Below, piece by piece: positions 48,301 to 59,800 of a stretch of DNA of 64,000 bases (its first letter is position 1; each line of letters opens with the position of its first letter). The DNA lies in NCBI GenBank assembly GCA_002633005.1, contig NMRA01000079.1:1021182-1085181 (forward strand). Direction: 5' to 3'. The stretch comes from Phoronis australis. Lineage: Eukaryota > Phoronida > Phoronidae. Both the position numbers and the translations under genes were made by a program. The notes beneath the pieces are model-generated. The model searched no databases. It was given only the letters and a program-made list of their open reading frames with translations, and was not told the DNA's origin.

Positions 48301-50458
48301 GAAACTCTTAGTTTCATGTGTTTATTATAATGGAATTAGTCCCCTCACATGTACATCCCGTATGTTTAATGTTCAACGGTATGTATCACAGATTTGTTGA
48401 TGCCTGTGATCGAGCGGGAATAACCGATCTCTGGTTAAACTTTCAGTGGCACAAGGAAAACGTCTGCAAATGGCGGCCTTGTCGAACGGAAGACGGACCA
48501 TCCTATTACGCTTTGACGCCGTTGACAGGATATCGTTGTGGCGTTAATAAGGTGCTACCGTAACACTGTTGGAATCTGTTTTTGATGTTCTGCACGCGGA
48601 CACGATGAAACGGAATGATGAAACTTGAGCACACAAAGTCCCTTACACATTGTTGTTCGAATTTCAGAAGGAGAAAGGTTTAAAATGTGTAGGCAAACAG
48701 TTTCCCATTTCTTTAACATGGACCAATCGCCAACAAAAATTAAATTCACCAGAAAAAAAGTGTTACATGCATTATACACGTATCCTGACGTGCATACTGC
48801 CATTTGTATTCTGGATGCAGACATTGTATTCAAAAGGTCTGTCGCTATTAATATTTTAAAATGCGTTCTTTCATTCTTTGAAAATCAATATTCAAAAACC
48901 TATTCATATTTTTTCACTATGTCATGAGTGCCTCGTGGAAAGTACTTTCTGAGAACGTTGTCCATAGGTAGTTGCTATGTGACGTACATATAACAACTTG
49001 TATTTTTCAGATATTACATTAGAACCTCATGGATTAAACATGAAACTTCTTAAATTTTATCATTTAATTTTTTCCGCAACTATGTATAATATTCATTACG
49101 CCACATCTTAAATGTCATTTGTCATATAGTGATTTTACTTTATTTCTGTTTCTGTTGACGGAGGACATTATTACATCCGAAAATTTCAGTTGATTCATTC
49201 TTGTTGTTTTCATTATTTACCTATTTATATTTCAGATATGTGATAATGAGACGAGTTGTGTATCAGCCGGAAATTCTGGTTGTGGAGCGACACGTGACAT
49301 GGGAGGAATAAAGGGCTTGTTTTCGTCGTACAAGTACACAGAGCGAAGTCATTACCTTCCTAACTTAAAGTGTGCCTGGAGAATTACAGTTCCAAAAGGA
49401 CAAAGAGTAGAGGTAAGTGAACAGGATTATGCAGTTGAATTTACCGTAGAGTAAGTCAATACAAAATACATGCAATCTTCAAAAGAAGCCTGACAACGTC
49501 CAGTGTTGACAATGTTCCAACGCTCAAAACCATGGGGTTAATTTCCGCCAAATCTCACCAGATGGTGCTCCTGAAATTATTTACAACTTATCTTGCAACA
49601 CATTCACATAAGGAGGCGGGGTTAGAAACGCCACGATCAACTCTGGCAAAAGTACGACAAAAACATTCTAGTGGTACGAAAGTTCAACTTAACTGCCACA
49701 CAGTTCTGGTAGGAATTGCAATCAAGATTGACAAAGTCTCTGTTGAAAAGTGATTTAAATGTATATGGATTTAAGCGTTGTGTTGTTTTTCTGAGTGGAG
49801 TAACAGATTGAGTTGTACGCTCACGTCACATTTAACACTGTTAAAACTATTTTACTAAAAATGGTTCCAGTGCTACTACGTGTACATGTACCTGGAATTC
49901 TGAGGAATGGGCTCATCATTTAACCAAAATACTACCTCGTCGTGGATACGGTTTACCCATTTCAGCAGTCATGTGGTATCTGGCCTTAAAACCGACTGCA
50001 AATTGACGTAGATTTTGCAAAGTTTGTAACGAGCTATGAAACGATCCCCATACTCAAGTTTTAATCCTGTGGAGTAAAAGTGGATACAACTCAATGATAT
50101 ACAAAACATTTACTAGTTACAAATATAATAACTCCTGTTTCAGTATCACTCCAAAATTTAAAACGAGGCTCTGCGTGGTGTGCACTGTGGGTTCATGAGT
50201 TACTTCCGTTGATTTCAGCTGAGTTTCTTGACTATGGACGTTCCTGGCCTGGCCTATTGTGGAGTCAACCAGTACGGGGGAGATAGCGTTGACGTTTACA
50301 ATGGGCGTGACACCAACGCATCACTAGTTGCATCGCTGTGCAACGGCATCTTGAAAACTGTCAAATCGACGCCAAATGTCCTGTATGTGACGTTTAGGTC
50401 AGACAGGCATGATCTCATAACAGGGAAGGGCTTCGTGGCAGTTTACAAGTCAGTGTGA
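39073..50458 (+). CDS. Gene C: secreted ADAMTS-like metalloprotease with CUB domain
   Basis: Ten coding exons: 39073-39109, 39705-39886, 40431-40523, 40967-41103, 43433-43594, 45456-45566, exon 7 (47137-47344 or its duplicate 47917-48124), exon 8 (47667-47771 or 48447-48551), 49236-49412 and 50219-50458 (TGA). One copy each of exons 7 and 8 gives 484 codons (483 aa). Layout matches B: signal peptide ([12 protein letters not shown]), catalytic domain, cysteine-rich domain ([18 protein letters not shown]), CUB ending YKSV. The zinc site is HEVGHILDFQHPP, His at 199, 203 and 209; the usual Gly of the motif is Asp206. The Met-turn reads [10 protein letters not shown] occurs at 29-31. Using both copies of exons 7-8 in series would break the frame (phase 0 end joined to a phase 2 start), so only one pair can be in an mRNA. 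Predicted secreted zinc protease; the Gly to Asp change may alter activity. Confidence 0.9.
40137..40152. repeat. 16-bp perfect palindrome around TACATGTA
   Basis: CTCATACATGTATGAG, intron 2 of gene C. It is an extended example of the TACATGTA octamer found throughout the window. Confidence 0.85.
42201..42350. repeat. (GT)n microsatellite, interrupted
   Basis: About 150 bp of GT dinucleotides with GC, TT and AT interruptions in intron 4 of gene C. Overlapping His/Thr and Val/Cys open frames are repeat artefacts. Confidence 0.95.
43433..45566 (+). other. Zinc-site exon pair of gene C
   Basis: Exon 43433-43594 ends at HEVGH plus AT, and exon 45456-45566 gives [11 protein letters not shown] and DIMRSPG. 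All three His and the Glu are kept. The Gly between the second and third His is Asp. Many ADAMTS enzymes carry Asn there (HELGHVFNMPHD), so activity is not excluded. Confidence 0.88.
44562..44650. repeat. Dispersed repeat related to the 34.66-kb MITE
   Basis: CGCTAGGACCTCTATAAAAA then TAAGACTTC and AGTACGTGAG parallel the left half of 34656-34763 (CTAGGACCTCGCTAAAAA, AAGACTTCGCGAGATTACGTGAG). The right inverted end is decayed. Confidence 0.45.
45940..46180. repeat. Degenerate (ATC)n / CACCATCATC tract
   Basis: Imperfect ATCATCACC and CATCATTATC triplets over about 240 bases in intron 6 of gene C. Low-complexity Ile/Ser/Thr frames here are not genes. Confidence 0.6.
47012..47790. repeat. Left copy of a 779-bp direct repeat carrying exons 7-8 of gene C
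   Basis: It begins TCACGTCACAGTAAC and ends TAACACTGTT directly before the N at 47791. It is almost identical to 47792-48570; the right half matches fully. It contains exon 7 (47137-47344) and exon 8 (47667-47771). The exact end at an N points to an unmerged contig or haplotype overlap. Confidence 0.9.
47792..48570. repeat. Right copy of the 779-bp direct repeat (exons 7-8 of gene C)
   Basis: It starts right after the N at 47791. It holds exon 7 (47917-48124) and exon 8 (48447-48551). The exon 7 copies differ at four bases, all changing amino acids (V/A, Q/K, S/Y, N/H); exon 8 is identical. The acceptor here is TTTCAG, against TTATAG in the left copy. The rest of the intron follows this copy, so it is the better one for a gene model. 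Confidence 0.9.
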
Positions 50459-50488
50459 TTCCTTTCTTCGTAACAGAAAAGCAATGAT

Positions 50489-50524
50489 AATAAACCCATG
50501 ATACATTTGCTAAAGATGAATAAA
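50489..50524 (+). terminator. Candidate poly(A) signals of gene C
   Basis: AATAAA occurs at 50489-50494 and again at 50519-50524, 31 and 61 bases after the TGA stop. This suggests a very short 3' UTR. Confidence 0.5.
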
Positions 50525-51715
50525 GAAAAGTGAAAATGTGTCAAGATGTAAATTAATTGTGTTAGTTGCACCTGCAATCTAGTCGCGACACCACTTATGC
50601 TCCATCACAAATAGTCCAAGTCGGCAAGAAGACCCACTTTACCGCGAATTGATTTTTAAAAAAGCTTATTTGTGTACCGTTACGCAGGTGTTTATTATAG
50701 AGAAAAAAAACGTAGTGTGAGAGAGATAAAAAACATATGGAACATTTTGCTCAGGATCTGAGGTCAGTCCACAGGGGTACATGTACATGTAGGTTGTTTA
50801 CACAACTGTTAACTAAGACCCAGCATGAAAACTTCTGTATGCCAGGCCACAGAAATTGGTGTTCTTCAATGGAACTATTTTAAAGTGTGCAGAGAGTGCA
50901 CATCTCTACCGCTAGCTTTTTCTTGGTATTGATGCTTGGTGATATAAATTTATTTATTTCAGTATCAGGTTTCCCATAACAAAAAATCCAAGTATTGAAG
51001 GATTATTTCACTTCTTTGTTAGGGAAGTCGAAGGTCGCGGGCGGAATACGTGCACATCGCAGGGTAGACAAATTAAAAGAAAAATTGCTTCGCATGTGTC
51101 GTTTTTTACCGTGAACAGAGTTTACGCTTTTGTGATTTGTACGTGTATCCTGCTAGATACAAAGCAATCGAAGCTACATGTACTCTTTCAACGTCATTTC
51201 ATTTATAAACTTCGTCAAACGGATTTCAATGCGTGATAGTTCATTCAAAGCTAATGCTTAAATGATGCTTATTCAAGACAACCTGAACTACATTAAAACT
51301 TTGAGTTCAGACGTACACCATCACCTAAATATCTGCCATAGTGAGTGACCCTGAGCTAACTCTTTCAGTTTGGGTTTTCTGTAGTGATAACGCAAAAACT
51401 CCCACAAAAATAAAATCAAATTATTTGTAAAATAAGGCCAATACAGTCGTGGCTGTAACTTCAAAATTATTGGTATTTTAGTGACATTTTTCATTTTTCG
51501 ACTGACAGAACTACTTTTTTTTAAATTGTTGAGTGATACGGAAGGGTATAGGCACAAAATGCTCTGTTGCGTATTTACAGACTTGAGCCGTCATATCTTG
51601 AAAATACCTATAGTTATTTAACACAGCACTGTCCTCAGACATAGTATAGTCCGGTTACCTATTGTCGTCAGGCTCCAAAGGTCGTCCGCCATCTTGTTTC
51701 GCGTGCAGCGCAACC

Positions 51716-51811
51716 ATGCGGGACTTAGCGTTCCAATTTGGAGTGCTCGTCTGCACGTTAGGTACTAACTTATCGGAAGAGACATGTATCAAAGTAATGA
51801 GACAAAAATCG
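51716..51811 (+). CDS. Possible first coding exon of an unknown gene
   Basis: An ATG at 51716 opens 32 codons (MRDLAFQFGVLVCTLGTN then LSEETCIKVMRQKS) ending at a strong donor (TCG/gtgagt). About 25 bases upstream is CCGCCATCTTG, a match to the YY1 site that often overlaps animal 5' UTR starts. The start is weakly signal-peptide-like. I found no convincing second exon, so this may be chance. Confidence 0.2.
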
Positions 51812-54800
51812 GTGAGTTTACCGATTGTTTTTTAAAACCACTTAAAAATCAGTAGATTTTACTAATACACTTTTTTGTGCGTTTTCAGAAGATGTTTTCG
51901 AATTTAAATTTTCTTCCGACGGGACACAAAACATGATCCAGGGTTTGTTTATGCAATGTATCTGTTTGTCCCAGGCACTAGTAGGATCTAGAAGGCCAAA
52001 GGAAAAATCCGCAGACAAATGCGATACGCTGGGTTCTTAACATTTTTGCCTCACGCATTCACCATTAAACTGCATTGAAATGTTGTCCAATTGGCTTTTA
52101 TTGGAAACCACAGTGCAGAGCTCAACATCAAAGCTTCAAATCGAGTTTATGTCAATAAAAACAGGCTGTTGCAATTTTCATTACTTCGTTGGCCTTTTTC
52201 TGCATGTTTCTCAGTTTTTACAAAAGGGGGCAGCATATGACGACCTTAGGTGTCACAATAAAATGGCTGCCGAAGGCAGTGCACATTTGAAATAACTCGG
52301 CACAAATTAAAGAAAACTTCCGAATCGATGAATGCGGTATATCTGTGAGAGTTAAATCGAATCCTATTCAGATCATAACTTTGAAGTGGAATAATTCGGT
52401 GAGTACAACAGCAAGTCGGTTTTATGCTTAGGCGGACGACCATTGGGTTCCCGAGTATACATATTGTAACACCAAACACCATGGCTGTACAGTAGTGGGT
52501 GGGAAAAGTTATATGTAAATCAAACGTGTTTAAGAAATCAACCTCAAAATTTAGGGGAACTCAAAGGTCTGAAAATAGCTGAAACGGAAGTCTTACGGTT
52601 CGCCATGTTTTTAATTGTGGTTCCTAAAGATTTCGAATTTCTGCGTATGGCAAAGCACGTCTCCGTGCGAAGCAATATACGGCTGTGCACTCACATGCAG
52701 ATAACATGCAGATCTATACAAATAAAGCCCTACTGACAGTAGTAACATAAGCGGTTATATAGATTGAAGCACCGCAACTACGACAAGAAAAAAACATGCC
52801 AGTTACAGTGGCATTCACACGACGCAAGTCTGATTTTACACAACAAAACTCTGCCAATTCCTAAAGCCGTCAAGAGAACATAGACTATCACCGCATGTGG
52901 TCCCTCGTTACCCGGCGAGTCACGGTTTATCCAAGCTTCGTACAGTTATGTGCCTCAACTCTTCACTTGACCTATCGCCAGGGTTTTGAGTGACGGCTTA
53001 ACTGACCATTTAAAACTCATCATTCTTGACACACCTTCGTTTCCAAGCCGCCATTTTACCCGACAAACAACACGTTGCCGGGTAACACTTATTGTTCGTT
53101 AGTCGACATTACGCAAGGAGGCGCAGCTTCCGAATTGGTAGCATTCACCCAATAGCCGGGCTTTACGCAATCGACACAAGGAGTTCTAAGACACGCAATG
53201 ATTCGGATGCAGCCTGAAAACGCGCGTAAATGGTAATAAAATATCAATAATGATAATAATGATAAAAATAATGACAATAATTAGTAATATCCAAATAGAA
53301 AGGACAAATATAATTGTTATAATAATTTCATACTCTGTTACAAAGTAATAGTAATAAACATCACAATAATAATGGGAATGACGATGGTTATAAAAACTAC
53401 AAATTCGAAAAGAATATGATTAATATTTCTATAAACGATGACATATTCAAAAATAAGTCCATGTTTTTAGTAGTCGCAACTGTTTTAACAACGCTTCTGA
53501 TATACCGTGACGCTCGGTGAACTCAAAACCATCGTAAACCAATCACACGATAGTTAAATATGCTTGAATTCGGTTATCAACAAAGTTTGTATGGTATTTT
53601 AAGTGTTTTTCTTCAATCTGTGTACTTTGCGACGTCATGAGTGGATCCACTCTCCACCATTATGTTGTTCTACACCCGCCGTGACCCGAATTGAACTCGA
53701 AAACCGAGTTTGACTGAGTGTTTTGAAAAGTTTTATGATCGGACATTATTTCCGTTTTTGCGTTTCTAAAAGACCCTAATATCGCCCAAAAGTGACACAA
53801 ATTCGTCCGTCCAACGGTACACGGCACACAAGCGAAACGTTCAAGGGTATGCTCAGCCTATTATGTGGACGCGTGCTTCGATCTGTCGCAGAAACGGAGA
53901 TTGTACAAAGGTTTCTCCAGCGTGTAAGTGCATTTGATGAAAAACAGGTTATTATTTTGTGCCATTGCTTGGAACGTAGATGTCAGATACAGATGATTGA
54001 GAATGAGCCTCAACATCAAACTGTGACCGACACCATGAATGTGACTGAAGCGAGTTTCCCTCTGTCAACTCTTGTCCACGATTTGGTGGGAATGCATGCT
54101 ACATGTATCTACCCGTACCCTTCACGCCAAGGCCCAGTATTAGAAAATGGGATGTAGATGGCACCCGAATAGTTCGAGATCGTGACAACAGTCAGAGCAG
54201 AGGATGGAGTCGGACAGTGGACTGAAATAATCGACGAATCGCAACGGCACAAAGCTTTCATGGGTTTGGAACATATAAGGCAGAAACGAGTACCAATACC
54301 AGAGATAAAATCCAGTTAGCATAATTATAATTAGATACTTGTATGATCGTCCCTGACCAACACATTCGGCATTCGAAGATATGAAATGAGTGTCCGCTAT
54401 TCGCGACTGAGCTTCGACAGTCCGGGTACAAATTTCGGTTAGCCTTACAATTTGAGACACATCTTACTCGACACTAAACTTGGTAGAAAATGTAACCGTG
54501 ATTCAATAAAAGGCTTTAATTACCACTCCGAAATTAGGATTGTCCGTAGGCTGAGTACATGTAAGCTCCGACTCAGTTTCATTCACCGAAGACACCGGTG
54601 CATAAGGGTTGAGTTTGGACGGCCTTAAACACGCAAAGTCTGCCGATACGGCGAGGTCTAACTCATTAGCTGTTTGACCTAAGGTCCGAGTGTCGCCTTT
54701 ACCCCCATCGCCATGGCTGGTTTCATATTCGTCAGGCTCGCTCAGTAAGTCCTCGTAACTTATAAAATCACGACTATCGTCCAATGCATATACAGATACT

Positions 54801-56113
54801 GTCAACTGATCAAGGTCTACTATTGATGACACAACGAGGTGGGAAACCAAAAAATCCTGATTTTTGCTTTTAAATTTGAAACTTCCAAATATTTCTCAAA
54901 GTAAGTGCTTGTTTAGATACATTTTTGTTATAAATTTATTACACACGGTATAAAACCTCAAAAAGTGAAACCTTCCATTGTAAGAACGCTTTAAGTTACA
55001 ATGACTGCAATGTAAGTTAAGTCAACCATACACTAAGGTGGCATCTAGGGTGGCCTCGAGTTTACGGATTTATGTGAGTTGTGAATGAGATTCCAACTTA
55101 AGTGGATCTTAAGGCAAGGGGATTCGAGATAGCCGCCCCTGGATGGAGGAATGGACCTGCCGTTAGAGAAATAACAAGGAGTTCTCCAGCCAGTTCCACC
55201 CGGCGTAGCTTCGGATGCCATTATCTGTGACGTAATCGTAAGACATGTGTCGGACTGTAAGGTTTGGGTGCATCCCAACGAGCAAGAAACAGCGGATAGA
55301 TGTGGTCCACGATAACCTCAAGTGACTAGGAATGTAAGAAATCAAATTTAAGGCAGTCCGACTAAGTGAACATGGTGCATGGACGAGGTGAATACTTCGA
55401 GGGTGAAGTTAGCGTAGAGATGTATGGAACATGGAGTATATGGGTAATCAATTAGTACTCCACTCAGTACAAGACCTTTTGTTCATTTCGTAGCAATCGT
55501 CTGTGTCGCTTGTGTGAAAGATGAGGAACATTGCCTCATGCCCTATCAGTGGATACGGCGGAATTTCTGCATGTGGCGTCCCGACATACACTAGATGGTT
55601 AGAGGAAGGAAAGAGGAGTGCAGCACATGACAAACACTCACATTCATTTCGTCAGTGCAGGTGTGCGACTAAAGTAAGCATGTCAGTAGTCATGCATTGT
55701 AAGCGGGGTAAGATTGGAGTTGAGAGCCGACCTGTGAAGAAATTTAGTTTTTCCCAGGGTAGTGGAAACCAGTCTACAACCTGAGCGGACGCTTTGGTCA
55801 GAAGCCAAGCAGTACATACAACAATATACATGTACTTGTTTAGTATTGAACTTTAAATCCGCTGAGAGGAGAGATATGACAAGGCGCAAAAGAGGAAGTT
55901 ATCAAAGTACATTGAAGTACCTGAAAAGGGTGGCAAACTTGATTTTGTTCTGCTGAAGAGGCATGAAGATGGTTTCCCACATGGTCCGTTTGGTGGTTGC
56001 TGGAGAAGCTTGGTGTAAGAGGGAAGGCGAGGAGAGCAACAGTGATAAGGAGAAAACGTCATGCTGGCCGTGGTACCATCGTAGTGGGGGAACTTATAGG
56101 TCGCAGTGATGCA

Positions 56114-56351
56114 CAGTGGGATAGCCACCACAGCACTGCAGACCCAACAGTGGGATAGCCACCACAGCACTGCAGACCCAACAGTGGGATGGCCACAACA
56201 GCACTGCAGACCCACCAGTGGGATAGCCACCACAGCACTGCAGATCCAACAGTGAGATGGCCACCACAGCACTGCAGACCCACCAGTGGGATAGCCACCA
56301 CAGCAATGCAGACCCAACAGTGGGATGGCTACCACAGCACTGCAGACCCAA
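56114..56351. repeat. 34-bp minisatellite, seven copies
   Basis: The unit starts CAGTGGGATAGCCACCACAG and ends CACTGCAGACCCAA. Seven full copies lie in phase from 56114, with a partial one at 56352. Variants alternate GATAG/GATGG and CCAA/CCAC. Because 34 is not a multiple of three, the same motif is read in all frames, which produces the overlapping Cys/Gly-rich open frames seen on the - strand. Confidence 0.95.
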
Positions 56352-56871
56352 CAGTGGAGATGATAATGCTTTGGGTCGAAACGTGTCCAGGAAACTGAAC
56401 GCCATCTAACGACGGGCTCGACCTAGAACGTACATAGGCCCCAGACCCAAGAATAGATGGTGACAAGGCGTGGCAGCTATTATCGAGGCAGAAAGCATCT
56501 GTGTAATTTCATGCACCATTGACACGTAGAAAAATTCTGAATCAAATTCGTCACAGTGACGCGTCCCTTTTTTAAACTTCACAAACATCAGTTTTACAAT
56601 AGTTTTTAAAATTCCATTACATTTTACTTTGTACATTCTACATTTTGAGGCGTGTACATCATGATGCTGGCCACTCAAACCTCGACTCGAGTTTGACCTA
56701 TTGCATGCCGTCACAAATTGAGAACGCTTGAAAACTCACAGCTTAAAGACACGTGACCGATTGAATTCCCAGTTTGAGATAAAAAATTAGATCCTGGACC
56801 ATGGTTGGATTGTAAAAAAACGTCGTTTTAAGTAACTAGCATTTGAATTGTGTCAACATAGTAATTTCCAG

Positions 56872-56885
56872 GCCACTCTGTTAAT
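56872..56885 (+). promoter_or_regulatory. 5' UTR portion of the first coding exon of gene D
   Basis: An acceptor (gtaatttccag) ends at 56871, 14 bases before the ATG at 56886. This matches the arrangement in B and C. Confidence 0.45.
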
Positions 56886-59800
56886 ATGCAGTTGTTACCA
56901 GTGGCAGTATTTCTAGGGACCGGTGAGTACGCGTATGAGGGTTATACGTGAAATTTACAAGAGCAAACATTAGAATGGAATAAATTTTAATAAGAAGAAC
57001 GTCATGGTATTTTTTAACAATTTTATTGTGTCAGTATATATTGTGAATAAATGTACATGTACTTGAAAGTCAATTGTTCGTTAAAATTTGAATAATTGCA
57101 TTTGAATCGTTGACCACGTTTGCCTTTTGCCTACTTGAATTGTGAGAGCAAATTGCATCAACTGAGTTTTAAGTCACCAGTGCGCATAATATGTAACGAT
57201 TAAGGGATTTTAACAAACCCTTAAGTTCAAAGTCTGCGGCTTTCATTTGAATACAGACACCAATCAGCTTTGTTTGTTGCATGATATACCACGATAGTGA
57301 TATTGATGTTGAGGTAAAATTGTGAAGACAGTTTAATAAAACTCGTGCCCTTATGATACACGTCCATGCATTTTTTGCAGAAGTCGCATTTCTATCTTAC
57401 AAACGTGAAACATTCTAGAGAACGAAACATACCTCAATCAAAATGTCGTCCCCACATTATGCACACGTGTTACTCAGTTTCAGTGCAAGGCCGGAACGAT
57501 GACCAATACGGTGCCAGAACACGCACAGGCGACGGTGCAGGAATGCAACGGGTTGCTAGGATTGCCCTTTTCTTCTCCAAAAGTCTCATAGACCCTTGGG
57601 TAATCAGAAAGAGAAAGACAAGAGAGGAATTAACGAGCTATTTGCAATCTAAGTTTCTGCAAAAGGTATTGTTGTTGTAACGTACGTGTACAAGAACGCT
57701 AGATTTTCAATTGCTTCTCTCGAAAACATTTTTCGAAGCATCTGCCAACACCCAGTGTTTAAAACGCCACATATTTTCTCAGTTGCTGATCCACTATTTT
57801 AACTTGAAAGCAAGAGAAAAGTCAAAGTCTCGACACCAATTTTAACCAAGCATCCGCCTCAAAAACAGTAACGAACAAAACCGATTAGCCTATAGCCAAG
57901 TTGAGAATACATGTACACTGGTACAGCGCTGAAGAAAAGAACTAATTTGTAGCAAATATCTATTTTCGTATACGTAATACTTGTGAATGACGGAACTTAA
58001 AGCATTAAACTATGTCAGGGCAAATAACAAAATCGATGTGCTTACTGAGAATCCAGTAATTATGTCATATTGGCTCAAGTGAAATACCCCAGCATTTGCG
58101 ACCCGCATATAGAAAACGTGGACTGTGCAGATTATCTCCAACATACTGTCGTTATAAACTACTATTGAAGCATTTGCACCCTGCATTCACAAAATAACAG
58201 ATCATATTTAAGTTATACGCGGTGTTTGTTTGATGTAGGTGCCTTTCAGGTGTCAACTTACATGTATCTACATTGTATACAATTCGCTGTTGGCCAACTG
58301 TGATGCCTGAAACTAGTGAATTTCTGTTTTCTGCGCAGTTCACGTAGTCAAGGCCCTGTTAATCGCTATCACATTTTAACTTTTAAGTTACTTAACCATT
58401 TATTTCAGTTGAATGCCTTATGGGCAGAACCTAAGTTGGGAGCTGGCATCGATTTGAAGTTTGAAATTGTGACAGTACGTTACATCACAGCGAATGAAGA
58501 GGTAATCAACAATTGATATTTAATACGCAGCTGTGTAATGCCAGTGTTTTAATGGCAAGCAATGTGGAGTATGTTATCAAATAATATAATCCAAACTACA
58601 CCAAATCGATCAAATTATTTGTGAATATTGCACAGTGTGGCTCTTATATATTTCCCGTTTATCGACCCTGAACGGGATTTCGAGGAAATACCTTCCAATT
58701 AGCAGGTAGAGCGACCTGAAAATGACATTGCGCGTTTCTTTTCTAATTGACTCAGAATCTCGAGCTTCCGAGTTAATTTTAATCTCGGGACTTCAAGATC
58801 ACGACTAAGGACTGTTGGAAAAATAAACTGCAGACGTGGTCAGACCCCGCTTTACTATCATTATTAGCGGCACCTTCGGCGTTTGTAGTCAATACTTAAA
58901 ACTAGCGCGTATAGTAACAATTATTCAAACATTGACGATGTGACAGGTTGAAAAATATCTGAACCAATGCAGCAACATGGTTATAGATTCGGGCACCATA
59001 AATGTGTCACTAATGGCTTAGTTGTGAAACGAAAACTGTGCAAATAATTCTTCCTGCTGTCCATACAGATGTTTTGACAATGCAGCACACCAGAAGACTG
59101 CGACAAACTGACGAATATTATCTGGGGATCTTGAGATCCTAAGATAATTTGGTCAGGATCTCGAGATCGCGAGATAAATATGTCGGGACCTGGGATAATT
59201 AAAAATAAATGCGCGATGTCATGTTTGGACCACTGTACACGGGGGATAACTGAAAGTTTTATTATCTAAATGTTGACTGAAAGCTGTGTGTAATTTTGTC
59301 AATAGGCGGAGCTGCAAAGAAGACAACGGCAACTCAAACCAACCAATGGCGGTTATTCTGGTGCAAAGGCATTTTGTGATTGGTCAAAAGAGCAAATGAC
59401 TTCACGTGATCAGTGGAATATACCAGCTTATATCATAGACGGGTAAATCTGCTAAAACTCATTGAAGAGTGTTCGTCTTCTCGACACTTTCCGAATAGTG
59501 CGAGTAAAGACCGATTACTGACATGGGAAGGCATAGGAAGCAACGATTAAACAACCTAATAGATACCCACAGTTTTGATGGTGGTCCCTTTAAAGAAAAA
59601 TTACTTAGAATTTATACACTGCACCTATTTTTATTTTTTATTTCAGTCCAACAAAAATTCAGGTTAGTTGAACATTAACATAATTGCTGAACATACGAGC
59701 TTACATTGGAGTGCCGTGCAATTTACTCTATGCTTGTTAATCATTACGTTTAAAAGGATACGGCAGGCAGATTTCAACGCCCGCACCCCAGGGCGTGCAT

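Larger units (their letters stand above)
50459..56871. other. Intergenic spacer between genes C and D
   Basis: About 6.4 kb. It contains a possible first exon of an unknown gene (51716-51811), several open frames of 100-120 codons without recognisable domains near 53.8-54.9 kb, and a 34-bp minisatellite (56114-56351). The interval 55.0-56.0 kb has relatively low AT content but no gene I can support. Confidence 0.5.

Noticed and set aside
53792-54157. Plus-strand open frame of about 120 codons, ATG at 53849
   Set aside because: Protein-like composition but no domain, no leader or splice evidence; kept only as a note.
54503-54850. Acidic minus-strand open frame (115 codons, with SYEDLLSEPDEYE)
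   Set aside because: No ATG and no recognisable domain. An acceptor-like AG lies upstream, but no matching partner exon was found; its length is within chance for this window. RNA-seq on the minus strand would settle it.
55853-56405. 160-codon Cys/Gly/Trp-rich minus-strand frame with internal repeats
   Set aside because: It is the 34-bp minisatellite read in several frames; similar frames occur in all phases.
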